Assembly (NCBI GenBank): GCA_949152475.1
Contig: OX424559.1
Location: forward strand, 31,167,119 to 31,231,118
Origin: Terebella lapidaria
Lineage: Eukaryota > Annelida > Polychaeta > Terebellida > Terebellidae
Direction of reading: 5' to 3'
Length of the DNA stretch: 64,000 nt
The position numbers and the translations under genes were made by a program. How positions within the stretch are numbered: the first letter of the stretch is position 1; each line of letters opens with the position of its first letter. Positions 43,134-55,455 of the stretch are shown piece by piece. Below the pieces are notes generated by a model. It was given only the letters and a program-made list of their open reading frames with translations, made no database searches and had not been told where the DNA came from.

Positions 43134-43426
43134 TTGGTTGCAAATGGCCACGAGATAGAGGGTTCTCGTTGTGACGTCACAGAATGCTTGCAGTCTTGCA
43201 TCAAAACGGCGGGATTTATTATCGATTAAATATATAAATATATTGATAGGTGGTTATTGACCCCACGTTTGCCACAATCACACGCTCATAGTGTTCTATG
43301 ATAAGTATGTATACAGGAAAAAGAAAGGTAGATAAAAAGAATATATTAACAATGAAAAATAAAAAAAAATAAATGTAATGTTAATAACAGAAATGAGCAA
43401 GAATTCCTCTCCCCCCATCCCAGACG

Positions 43427-43815
43427 TACTACCCTCTCCCAAGTTTTCTTCGGCACCGTTGCTGTCGGTACTGCTACTATCGCTCTCCTCGTCCTCCCCC
43501 AACGTAACCACAAATAGCTCTATCTCATCCGCTCGCCTATCAATCTCTCGCTGCTTTTTTTCTTGTTCTTTGAAATGTCCTCACCAAGCATGGGTTAGGT
43601 TTCTTTCTAATGTTTTTCCCTCCCATGCCTGAAGAGCTTGCCCACAGATCTCCAATTTGCCACGTGGGTTTCAATGAACCCCCATGCCAATTCGATGAAG
43701 TTAAAATGGCAGTGATATGGCAACCTCATCACTGCCCACCCTCGAGCCACAGCCAACTGGTTGCAAATATAAGCAGTCTTTGGCTTGTTTGCCAGTGCCA
43801 ATTTCACAAGTTCAG
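43427..43815 (-). pseudogene. DDE transposase-like C-terminal exon, copy 3
   Basis: Reading leftward it shows LANKPKTAYICNQLA, MRLPYHCHFNFIELAWGFIE then THVA, followed in other frames by VTLGEDEESDSSSTDSNGAE. The LPYHCxxNxIELxW block is the C-terminal catalytic motif of DDE_3-type transposases. Stops and shifts separate the pieces. Confidence 0.5.
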
Positions 43816-44064
43816 ACGTTATAGCCTTGCATCGTATTTAACCCCTTAAATTTTGATAATGATGGTATGTGGGCATAATGACAAGCATGACAGTTGAATG
43901 TATTGCTATTAATTAATACTTAATTTATCGACAGCACGTTATATCTAAAATGACAGATCTAAATTAGTTCACTATATTACGACATTCTATGACATGTTAA
44001 TATAAGGTCTGAAAATAATGTTGTTGTTTTTTCAAGTTAAATCGGCTAAATTTCTAGTTAGGTA

Positions 44065-44345
44065 GGGTTTTATTTTATTATGGGTAATCAGACCTTTGAT
44101 TGATTAAGCATGACGTTACATCCGTTGTGCGTCGTCCACACTTTTACTTTCAACGTATAGGGTCAATCCTTTCTTAAATTGTGCACAAAAATACAACAAA
44201 AAATATTTCGAAAGAGAGGATTTCTTTTTATTTTTCGATTCTCAGTTTTCTTTCAAAATAGCGGCCATTTTTGTTGAAAAATTTTGTACTTTGGACTATA
44301 TTCTGGCAATTTCCAAACTATATTTTCAGCAATATTCAAACACCT
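44065..44345 (+). repeat. Hairpin-ended repeat fragment (pair of 4.5 kb)
   Basis: It matches 4,495-4,790 in the other duplication copy, with GCATCCGTTGTGCG changed to ACATCCGTTGTGCG and a decayed end. It is a shared, older insertion. Confidence 0.6.
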
Positions 44346-45333
44346 CCGAGACATATCCCGGAGCTATATATGTTGATACTATGCAATAGTCCTCACGATC
44401 TGATCTATTAACTAGTATTTTGACATATTTTCTTAACTATTTGACACAATAAAAAACGTAATTATGTCCTGTTATATTTCTAATGGTTTTAGGACAAAGC
44501 TAAATTTCAGCATTAGTATGTCAATTTCAGTATTGTTAAGTACGTACAGTGAGGGGGGATGGATTTAGTTTAATTTAGTGTGCCACGGTAGATGACAGTG
44601 CATATAGTTTTTCCAACTACCGGTATAGTAAACCGATTGTTTATTTTTATTTTTGTTTCATGGCATTTTACAAAACATTTTATACTGGATTCATATTGAC
44701 TGTTTAGTGTTTAGTCTAGTTCATATCCCGCTCGTAAACGATACACGAACTTTTCCACATCTCTTCTATGATGCTGACGGATTCCCTGGCTTCCATGCGC
44801 AATGTCATCTGGACGATCGATAACGGCTCACTCCGCTTCTACTTCCGGTTGATGGCCTGTCGAATGATTGATGATCTCTTGAAAAAAGAAAATAATAACA
44901 CAAGATCATTCACACATGTAGTGCATAATATCAATTGAGTGTTATTGATAATTGAGCACAAAATACTTTCGAACAATGGAAGTGACTGGCGAATGTTGTG
45001 CCACTCTTGATCATTTCATGCATTTCTCTCTCAGTGTGGTGCGTATATAGGTATCCGCTTTGTGATGTGCAAAGAAAAGCATCTGGAGGTAGATATAGAT
45101 TATTCATTACAACTGGTGTCTATGATCGCCAATATAGTTGATGGGGTAACTTTCTACTCTAGATAACTACATATTATGTTTACTTTCTACTCTAGATAAC
45201 TACATTAAATACATATTGTGGTGAAACTTAGGAATGCTAAAGTCACAGAAATTGAGTCTAGACGTTGATACTGTATACTAGAAGACATATACACAGAACT
45301 ATTTAGAGAACTAAATATCAAATAGACAAATAC

Positions 45334-45742
45334 CTGCTTGGATATTTGGGGAATCATGGAAGCGAATATATCATTTCCAAATGCACTCTTGCAGTACTAG
45401 GTCTTGTCTTCCGGCAAGAAATTTTCCCGTGGACGTTGCCGTAGACAAAGACTAGATGGATGCATTTTCTATAGATATTTTTCCAATGATGTAACAGGAC
45501 ATAAGTTGTGTATTACTCGGACATACATACGACAGTCTCTAGTTGTTGATTCCGGATTATCATCAACCTTGTGATTCTTGTCTGCCTCACCCGCATACTG
45601 TTGCACAAACCATCGACCACTGTCAGCTGTTTGGATAACTCAGGTTTCCATTGGAACAAAAACAGTGTGTGATGTCATGTGTAGGGTGTATCCACCCTTT
45701 TGCTCGAACATTCGGTTGCATATGTTGCAGAGAAGCTGTCTT
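45334..45742 (-). pseudogene. C2H2 exon with downstream block, copy 3
   Basis: It encodes LLCNICNRMFEQKGGYTLHM then TSHTVFVPMET, followed by a TGA where copy 2 has a cysteine codon, and then VIQTADSGRWFVQQYAGEAD in the same frame. This copy keeps the frame that copy 2 lost but has a stop instead, and its acceptor AG has moved. The two copies therefore decayed independently. Confidence 0.55.
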
Positions 45743-47004
45743 GAAGATAGAAATACATCACAAATTGCACAATCAAAATCTGGATGAGTTTTTAATTTCT
45801 CGGCCAAGATGCCGAATCCCACGCAGCAACTGCATAGTCAAAAGATATCGTCTTCATGATTTATTGTGCAATTTTTTTCATGCAGTCTGCTTGCCTGCAA
45901 CTACATAGATGTATCCCCCGATCACCTGATACTGCATTTGCCCAGTATACATGGCCTTATAGGTTATGGACCGGTATTGATTTTTCTTATATGGTCAAAA
46001 CGGAGCATCAAGGTACTACGGCATATTGTTTGAAAAATCACAGTTTCTGCTTAAAATGCACATGTTATGATGTAGCAAGACTGTCTTTTAGTTTGTATGC
46101 TTGTAGGTCAACCATTTCCCTTCCTACATGTAAGTTTTCAAAATGAAATAAGCTTTCAATGTGCGGATGCACAACTGAGTAATTCAGCCCTTTATTTTGG
46201 CCTTTGTTTGTCGAGGTATTCGCCAGGCGTCAGTCAAGTGCTCATAGCGAACGCTCTATTCCTGAATATGCTGAATTTCCAATATTTTAGAGGTTATACT
46301 CGAGGCTTTCACTTACTAAATTCATTCAGAGATTGAAAAAACATAGCAAGTATTATCCAGCAAAACATTACAATGGAAGTGTATGTGATTCATGATGGTG
46401 ACCTATATCTGCTGCCACAAAAGTATTCCCCATATCCATATGATCAAGTGGCTATTTCCAGTTTCACTTACACTTTTATTAGACATGACCATCTGGGTCA
46501 CTCAAATTTAAAACTGGCCAGAAGGTCCTCATATCATGTATATTGTTTTTAAATTACCCACACATTCAACTGACAATGTTCTTAGCAAAAACTGTATCTT
46601 TAAGAATTCTGACCCTCAAGCCCATATGGTTCATTAGTTGCTCCCAGTATCAATCAACAATCTATGTTACACTTTTCAGCAGTTAAAAGATACACCTTGT
46701 TTTTGATTGATCATTCAAGGTTATCATTGATCAAATCAAACATCATCGATAGAAAGGCAATATGCGATCTCTTAACCATTATTGATTACGTTTCCCCTTA
46801 GAACAACTCATATGTTTGGTCAGTGTTTATATGTCAACCACTCTTTTATATGTACGGTCTGGTCAAAATTTATTTAGTTAGATCAGTTGATTCATAACAG
46901 CATGGTGGCTGCAGGAAAAAAGTGCATTTGTGCAACAGATTGCAGTTGATCAAAAACAATGTTCTACCAAAATGCCTTAATTAGTGCATCTCTGCCCAAT
47001 TCAT

Positions 47005-47158
47005 ACAACAATGCTACCTTGAATGATGGTGTCTCCATGTCATCCTCAACGTGCACATCCTCCTCCACCTCTGTCTCAGGCTGGTCGTCAGACTTTCCCT
47101 CGTTAGCTCTGCTGATTTGGTCATCTTTCCGTGCTTTCACCGCCTTCCTCTTTAACAT
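47005..47158 (-). pseudogene. Acidic exon, copy 3
   Basis: It encodes MLKRKAVKARKDDQ, then PETEVEEDVHVEDDMET. It is closely related to the exons at 11.6 and 14.0 kb, but the splice donor after LLYE has been lost. Confidence 0.45.
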
Positions 47159-48209
47159 ATTTGGCATCACTCGAGGTGTTCTTAAGTTATCATTTGGCAG
47201 CAGAAAAGTGAAACAAAAATTTTTCACACAAAACCTGAATGCCCTTCAGACAATCAGTCATGTCATTCAAGGCATTATGTCTAATTACCATACCATGCTA
47301 TTCAAGTAATTCAACACTGATTTGAGGGAAACAATGTTTTTCTTGAGGACAATGATAGAAAAAAAAATCTAGAAAGAATTATGTGGGATCCCAGACATGA
47401 CATGCGAAGAAGATTATTGTCATGTCACCGATATCATAACACATCTTGATCTTGATATGGAATGGCATCCTACCATGTTGTTTATGTCACGTCATGATAA
47501 TGTCATGATAATTTTGATGGATCTTTGTGCTCTGCGGATGGTGATCCAGGCGCACATAATACTTGGAGCACAGAAGATTCAATCTTTTAAAAATTCAATC
47601 TGTTAAAGTGACCGGTAGGCTAGAAAGCCTTCAAAAAATTATTACCAGCTTCTCTGTCATTCACACACCTCGACAATATAACATTCTGTTGTTATCAAAT
47701 GTCAGTTTGTGTGACTAGAAACTGTGGTACGAAAAGTTATAATATATTAGATACAGGTGAGATCTGTGCAAAAATAAAGCAATCAGAAGTTTGCATACAT
47801 CCCTGAAATTGTACCTCAGAGGTGCTGACTCTGGACTTGGCCCGATACCATCCAGAAGTGTCCCGACCAGATGCCTTGGGTCCCAGGCCATCAGCAGAGT
47901 TGCTCTGTCAACTGCCTGGCTTGATCTTGACCTAAAGGGTTAATGCGATACAAATTGTTTTAACACATTAAGTACATTTGAGATCTGTACTCAATGTGTT
48001 AAAACAGTTGAGTTTGACGACTACATTTCACACACTGTCTGCCCTGATGACGCCAGTATATCTTTGGATATCCTGTATAGTGGGCTCAGATTCTATTTCG
48101 AAATGTTATATTCTACGTTTGCTATTGTCATCATTAAAATCTAGTTGTATCAGTAGTAGGTTGATTACCGTTATACAGTATTATCACAGAATTATCTCTA
48201 GTTTCACAG

Positions 48210-48298
48210 CTGGACTGTACAACTTCGGATCCCCTGATCCTCACAGAGAGGAGGAATTAAGTGATGATGTCTTGGAAAAGTTGAAGGAGGTTTTTTAG
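48210..48298 (+). pseudogene. Copy of the sulfotransferase last exon
   Basis: After a TTTCACAG acceptor it encodes GLYNFGSPDPHREEELSDDV, then LEKLKEV. It then stops at TAG because of a 2-base insertion relative to the exon at 21.2 kb; the shifted frame resumes as LAPNIELDGYVEI. It is on the plus strand, opposite to the main gene. No other exon of this copy was recognised nearby. Confidence 0.75.
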
Positions 48299-51200
48299 CC
48301 CCAAATATCGAGTTGGATGGGTATGTCGAAATTGTTCTGCCAACATCAGAAATTTAGCTCAATATTTTTGTTGCTCTACTGTATGCGTATGTATTACAAA
48401 GCTCTTACATTATTTGCATTTATTCACAAGATCAAAATGTAAAACCTCATGGAAACAATCAGAAATATTATTTCTGAATGTGATGTGATACTTTGGTTGA
48501 GACTACTATATTCAGCAAATGATAGCAGGGCCCTCCGTGGGCCTGTTTTTACCCAAACTTAGAAAACCAGCGCGACGCGCTGGCCAATGACATGGGGCTT
48601 GGCTGTATGCATTATGATGTACGAAAACCCTCGGACATCTATGTGAGCTTCATGATGTGAAACTCCCGGAAAACAGAAATGCATGAAGTGTGCCCAATGT
48701 TCACACCTTTTACGCCCATCAGAATTCGATGGTAACATTTTGTCAATATTCATATACATTGTATATCTATCAATATTATTAAATACACATTTATTTCACA
48801 CACAAAGCCAGATACCAGTCATGTCAATATATAACATTACTAATAATCACCAGGTGGCAGCACTCATACTATCACACACGGCCACTCATTTGGTGCTAGT
48901 ATTCCCCCAACAGCCAGTAAACGACCTATCCGTGACAAGTGGAGTTGGGCGGTTTCTTCATAGACCTTTTATATACACTAAACAATAAGTAATACACTCA
49001 TTTTTTCAGGCTGGTTTAGTGAGGATATTTTTTTTATTCAGAATATGTTTTGGGGGAAAATGTCTTGAATATGTAATCCCAACTCGTGTCCTTTCGGCCC
49101 AAGTATCATATCCTGCGTCTTTCACTTTATTCAATAAGGATTAAAAAGGTGCGAGACGGATTGATTGGTATGTTTTCAGTGGACGAGTAGTATTAAGGAG
49201 CAGTGTACGGTACTTGGGCACCAGTGAGCACCAGTGAGAGGTTCCTAGCTAGGTTGAGACGATCGATAGAGCCGCCCGCCACTGAGAGACAGAGAACAAA
49301 GCAAGAGTCTATCGGAACCCCCTTTCCGCCACCCCCCCCCCCCCCCACACACACACACACTAGTTTTTAGTTGAGTATGGGTTTTTTTCTTTTCATAACG
49401 TGTCAGCCCTGTTCTTAAAATAAGCAATTTTGTGTCAACATTTTTTTACTATTCAAATTGCTCATTTCAATTTTGGCTTGTATGTGGAGGGTTCCAGAAA
49501 CATTAGCCACACGTAGATTACTTGCTGAGATATTTGGAAAACTACTGACACACGGGATGTGACACGCAGAGTGAAATTCACACGCCTCCCCAGACAAAAA
49601 AATCAAAGCATTTACCCTGACATTACAGGCTGCAGTGAATGAGTCATGAGCGAAACAGGAATGTAATGCTTTTTACATAACAACATTCTTGTCTGCAATA
49701 ATTTAGTGGTTGCCTTTTCAAATAGGCAAAATAAAAGTTGAATACGTGTGTATCAGCCAGACAGGTCGCGGTCTTGTAACGGTCTAGTTACGCGCACTAC
49801 CAACTCTCAAGGTGTGGCAGCTTGTGTGATGTTGGAGACGTTAACTTTGGTTTCTCCAAGCAGCCAGAGCATCACGCTCTTCATTCATATATTAACAGGC
49901 AATGTTGTTCCTTTTGATGACATCTCAAATAATCATGATGAAGAGGATGTCGTAAAACACCATTTTCTGCTGAATAAAAATATGTCCAGGTCTTATCAAC
50001 TGGAGGTTCTCATATACGATAGAATTTTCTGCATCAAGGCTTGATGTTTTTTTTTTGTTTCATGTGGAACGATCATCCTAAATTCTCGTTACCATGTGGC
50101 AAACAAACCAAAACAATTGATCAAACTATAAACGTGAAATTATCCAGTTGATCACATGAAAATATCTGAATGTTAGTAATAACCAAACATACAAGAATTG
50201 TATTTGGAAGTAAACATCATTGTTCACGTGATTAATGCAACGTTCCTTTGTAGATGCTCATTGAACACCAAAATGCTTTGAAAACTTAGCTTCGAGTTTT
50301 TTTTATCCTTTCCAATTTTCACAGTATTATTTTTTGTTCAATGATCATGGTTTCAATAGAAAATTTGAAGACGCCTTTCAACTTTTTACATTCCGTAACA
50401 TGTGTACCCACACAGACACAAAATAGCAGACCTAGAAAAATATAAAGGAATGTGGGGCGATAACATAAAGACCGGTTTCAATTGACAAAAATCTCTCTCT
50501 CTCCTTCACCAATGCAAATAAATAAACCCCCCTTATAGTATTGTTTTATATCGTAGCAATGCAGCGGTAAAAAAATGAATATTTTATGGTTACAATTAAA
50601 GTAAGGGTCTAGTTGCCCGCACTAATGACTCTGAAAAGGCCCGTGTGGAGTGAAATATTATCTTCCAAATAGTTTGATGCTTGCATAGATATTTCTCTTT
50701 CAAAACACAACAAGTTCTTGTATACTTTTGATAAATCACTTTAGATGTATCAATGTCGCCTCTCAGCAATGGGTAGCATGACTTCAGCTGTGGGGCAAAC
50801 AAAATGTCAAGATTTACTGAGTAATAAATACACAATTATTACTGTGTAAATATATATCAGTAGTGACATTTTTTATTGGTATGCACATTGGAGGTTTTCA
50901 TATTAAATTACAAGGCATAGGTGCAAGTTAGTTATGATAACACATTCGCGGATAACCCTGAAATTCATAGTTCTTCAGAATTATTCAAAGTGTAATTTTA
51001 GTTATTCCATTTAATAGATTGATACCTACATTCTTAATTGTTTTTCTTACCACATTGACGAACTTCATCTTTCGGATCAATGCTTGAGCAATGAACACAA
51101 CATTGTTCAAATCACGGATTGGGAATTCCCTGAGATCACTCATTAATTGGTTAAAACTCTAAATTGAACTGAGCTGTGAATAGCCCCATATGCCGTTTTA

Positions 51201-51649
51201 ATTGTATTCAAAATGTCCATTAGGAGGTGAAATCAGGTGTTCCGGGAAGAGTGAGCATTTTCTGCCCCTTGTGTGAAGTTTCTGTGTGAATTTACCTGTT
51301 GTACACTGTGGGAGTTCCTGTGTGAACTGAAATGCATGTTGTACACACAGTTCTACTGTCCACACTTGTGAGACGTTACAACACATTATATGAACCTCAC
51401 CATGATCAGGTTGATAAATATTATGTATCTTTTTAATAAAATGATGATAAGCTCTAGTGTGAATCGATGTCCAGACTCGACTATAACCTGCTGATCAAGG
51501 TCCCATATAAATCAATGTAAACCGGACCCTCTTATCTCTATGAGAGTGGAAAGAAATCAATATGTTGTTTATTGTTTCTGAGGGCTTGACATCACATGAC
51601 AGTACTATAAAATTGAATCCATCATATGTTCACATGTGATTTTGTCCAT
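48299..51649. other. No gene seen; contains a dispersed-repeat copy
   Basis: Segments at 49,430-49,830 and 50,600-50,830 match parts of the inverted-duplication arms at 58-64 kb (for example AACGGTCTAGTTACGCGCA; TGTCGCCTCTCAGCAATG). A C-run followed by a CA repeat lies at 49,331-49,366. Confidence 0.5.
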
Positions 51650-51897
51650 ATTAAAAAATCAACAGATTTTGTCGGTCCTGGCATGTCGAAAACAGCCGCC
51701 ACTTTAAGAAATGCGAAAATCAAAAAACTAAAAAATACCTCAATCTGAAAATATTTTTAGGGATTTTTGTGCAAAATTTCAGAAACATTCAACTGTAAAC
51801 TTTGAAGATAAAGCAGACGGCTGGACAGACGACAGACGGACGACGGACGCAACACCATGCCAATAGGTTATTGGACCAATGGTCCAGTAACCTAAAA
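51650..51897 (-). repeat. Truncated hairpin-ended element
   Basis: Only the terminal block is present, ending GGTTATTGGACC, then AATGGTCCAGTAACCTAAAA. It abuts the next element directly, so one of them inserted at the tip of the other. Confidence 0.7.
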
Positions 51898-54655
51898 ATT
51901 AGCCCAATGGGCTAGAAAGGTTACCGGAGAAATATACAGAGTTAAGCCGAGAAAGTTCAAGGTCAAATTCAAGGTGACCACTGAAATCGCCATATCTCTA
52001 ACCTTGAAAATGGGATCAAAGGTTAAATTCTAGATCACCAAACTATTCAGCATACATCATTTCCTATATGTTCACTATGGACCCCTAAGCTGTAATTTGA
52101 TAATAAGCGAGATATAAGCCATTTTGTAATCTGACTTCGTAAATAAAATGACTGACCTTGAAATTTAGGTCAAAGGTCAAATTCAATATCATTAAAATAT
52201 TCAGAATATATCATTTCCTATATGTTCACAATTGATTCCTAAGCTGTAAAGTCGATAATAGGCAAGATATTAGCCATTTTGTCCTGTTGACCTTGAAAAT
52301 GAGGTCAAAAGTCAAATTCAAGGTCACCAGAATTTTCAGCATATATCATTTCCTATATGTTCACAGTTGATTCCTAAGCTGCAAAGTCGCTAATAAGCAA
52401 TATATTGGCCATTTTGTCCTGTGACCTTGAAAATGAGGTCAAAGGTCAAATTCAAGGTCACGAGAATATTCAGCATATATCATTTCCTATATGTTCACAA
52501 CTGATTCCTAAGCTGTAAAATGGATAATAAGTGACATATTAGCAATTTTGTCCTGTGACCTTGGAAATGAGGTCAAAGGTCAAAGGTCAAATTCAAGGTC
52601 ATGAGAATATTCAGCATACATCATTTCCTATATGCTCACAATTGATTCCTAAGCTGTAAAGTCGATAATAAGCGAGATACTAGCCATTTTGTCATGTGAT
52701 CTTGAAAATGAGGTCAAAGGTCAAATTCAAGGTCATGAGAATTTTCAGCATATATCATTTCCTATATGTTCACAATTGATTCCTAAGCTGTAAAGTCGCT
52801 AATAAGCAAGATATTGGCCATTTTGTCCTGTGACCTTGAAAATGAGGTCAAAGGTCAAACTCAAGGTCACGAGAATTTTCAGCATATAACGTTTCCTATA
52901 TGTTCACAATTGATTCCTAAGCTGTAAAGTCGCTAATAAGCAAGATATTGGCCATTTTGTCATGTGACCTTGAAAATGAGGTCAAAGGTCAAATTCAAGG
53001 TCACGAGAATATCCAGCATATATCATTTCCTATATGTTCACAATTGATTCCTAAGCTGTAAAGTCGATAATAAGCGAGATATTAGCAATTTTGTCCCGTG
53101 ACCTTGGAAATGAGGTCAAAGGTCAAATTCAGGGTCACGCAAATATTCAGCATATATCATTTCCTATATGTTCACAATTGATTTCTAAACTGTAAAGTCG
53201 ATAATAAGCGAGATATTAGCCATTTTGTCATGTGACCTTGAAAATGAGGTCGAAGGTCAAATTCAAAGTCACAAGAATATTCAGCATATATCAATTTCTA
53301 TATGTTCACAATTGATTCCTAAGCTGTAAAGTCTATAATAAGCGAGATATTAGCCATTTTGTCCTGTGACCTTGAAAATGAGGTCAAAAGTCAAATTCAA
53401 GGTCACGAGAATATTCAGCATATATCATTTTCTATATGTACACAATTCATTCCTAGTCTCTAATTTCAATATTAAGTGAGATATTAGGCTTAATGTGTCC
53501 CATTATAAAGCATAGGAAAATTTAACATGGGAAAGTCACATTTGGGACGAGTTTGGGCCCAAAATGGCCCACTTCAAGCGATTCAAGGGCAACAACATTT
53601 ATACATGTCACAGGGGTACATATGAGGAGTGTTTTTCATCAATAAGAAAAAAAAGTTACTCAACAGATTTTGAGAAAACGACCGTCAAAGTCCAAAATTG
53701 GCCATTTTTCGACGAAAACGGCCGCTCTGACCTTGAAACCAAGGTCAGAGGTCAAATTCAAGGTCATGACAATATTCAGCATATATCATTTCCTATATGA
53801 CCACAATTGATTCCTAGTCTCTAATCTCAATATTAAGTGAGATATTAGGCTTTAATGTGTCCCATTATAAAGCATAGGATAATTTAACATGGGAAAGTCC
53901 CATTTGGGCCGAGTTTGGGCCCAAAATGGCCCACTTCGAGCGATTCAAGGGCAACGAAATTTATACATGTCACAGGGGTACATATGAGGAGTGTTTTTCA
54001 TCAATAAGAAAAGAAAGTTACTGAACAGATTTTGAGAAAACGACCGTCAAAGTCCAAAATTGGCCATTTTTCGACGAAAACGGCCGCTCTGACCTTGAAA
54101 CCAAGGTCAGAGGTCAAATTCAAGGTCACGACAATATTCAGCTTATATCATTTCCTATATGCCCACAATTGATTCCTAGTCTCTAATCTCAATATTAAGT
54201 GAGATATTAGGCTTTAATGTGTCCCATTATAAAGCATAGGATAATTTAACATGGGAAAGTCCCATTTGGGCCGAGTTTGGGCCCAAAATGGCCCACTTCG
54301 AGCGATTCAAGGGCAACGAAATTTATACATGTCACAGGGGTACATATGAGGAGTGTTATGCATCAATAAAAAAAAAGTTACTGAACAGATTTTGAGAAAA
54401 TGGCCGCCAAAATCCAAAATTGACCGTTTTTCGATGAAAACGGCTGCCATTTTGAATAAATTGCGAAAATCAAAAAAACTAAAAAATACCTCCCTCTCGA
54501 AATATTTTTAGGCATTTTTGTGCAAAATTTCAGAAAAATTCGATCGTAAACTTTAAAGATAAAATTGTTGACGGACGACGACGCCGGACGACGACGACGC
54601 CGGACGCATCGCCATGCCAATAGGTTACGGACCATAGGTCCGGTAACCTAAAAAA
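51895..54655 (-). mobile_element. HINE-like element with the longest tandem core
   Basis: It starts AAATTAGCCCAATGGGCTAG, then AAAGGTTACCGG, and ends ATAGGTCCGGTAACCTAAAA. Tandem monomers of 133-134 bp fill about 52,150-53,450; landmarks are at 52289, 52423, 52557, 52699, 52832, 52966, 53100, 53234 and 53368. A longer repeat of about 360 bp (53.5-54.3 kb) then carries the unique flank in two to three copies. No protein is encoded. Confidence 0.75.
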
Positions 54656-55455
54656 ACCTTCTCTCAATACGTTCACTCCATTAAAATTTATCCAATATCC
54701 CAAATAGTAGGCAATACGTTCATTCGATCCATGAACAGTATAATCTGGAACAGTGCTCTGGTAGTGAACAGGCCATTGGCCATTTTTCGACGAAAACGGC
54801 CGCTCTGACCTTGAAACCAAGGTCAGAGGTCAAATTCAAGGTCACGACAATATTCAGCTTATATCATTTCCTATATGCCCACAATTGATTCCTAGTCTCT
54901 AATCTCAATATTAAGTGAGATATTAGGCTTTAATGTGTCCCATTATAAAGCATAGGATAATTTAACATGGGAAAGTCCCATTTGGGCCGAGTTTGGGCCC
55001 AAAATGGCCCACTTCGAGCGATTCAAGGGCAACGAAATTTATACATGTCACAGGGGTACATATGAGGAGTGTTATGCATCAATAAAAAAAAAGTTACTGA
55101 ACAGATTTTGAGAAAATGGCCGCCAAAATCCAAAATTGACCGTTTTTCGATGAAAACGGCTGCCATTTTGAATAAATTGCGAAAATCAAAAAAACTAAAA
55201 AATACCTCCCTCTCGAAATATTTTTAGGCATTTTTGTGCAAAATTTCAGAAAAATTCGATCGTAAACTTTAAAGATAAAATTGTTGACGGACGACGACGA
55301 CGAACGCCATAGGTCCGGTAACCTAAAAAAACCTTCTCTCAATACGTTCACTCCATTAAAATTTATCCAATATCCCAAATAGTAGGCAATACGTTCATTC
55401 GATCCATGAACAGTATAATCTGGAACAGTGCTCTGGTAGTGAACAGGCCATTGGG
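54076..55455. repeat. Tandem duplication of about 700 bp
   Basis: The block from GACGAAAACGGCCGCTCTG near 54,076 through the element end and its flank (AAAAAACCTTCTCTCAATAC...GTGAACAGGCCATTGG) is repeated at 54,794-55,455. The second copy lacks about 45 bp of the GACGACG tract. The flanking host DNA is included, so this is a local segmental duplication and not transposition. Confidence 0.85.

Larger units (their letters stand above)
43271..47930 (-). repeat. Segmental duplication copy 3
   Basis: It is collinear with copy 1 (3,688-6,812 and 11,096 onward) and copy 2 (to 15,085), at lower identity than copies 1 and 2 share. It lacks the TIR transposon and carries DDE-like, C2H2 and acidic exon relics in that order. 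Of the three copies it gives the clearest view of the original gene order. Confidence 0.8.

Noticed and set aside
51895..55326. Open frames reading NFIFKVYDRIFLKFCTKM-type peptides near element ends
   Set aside because: They are translations of the conserved terminal block of the hairpin-ended repeat and appear in every copy, including broken ones.
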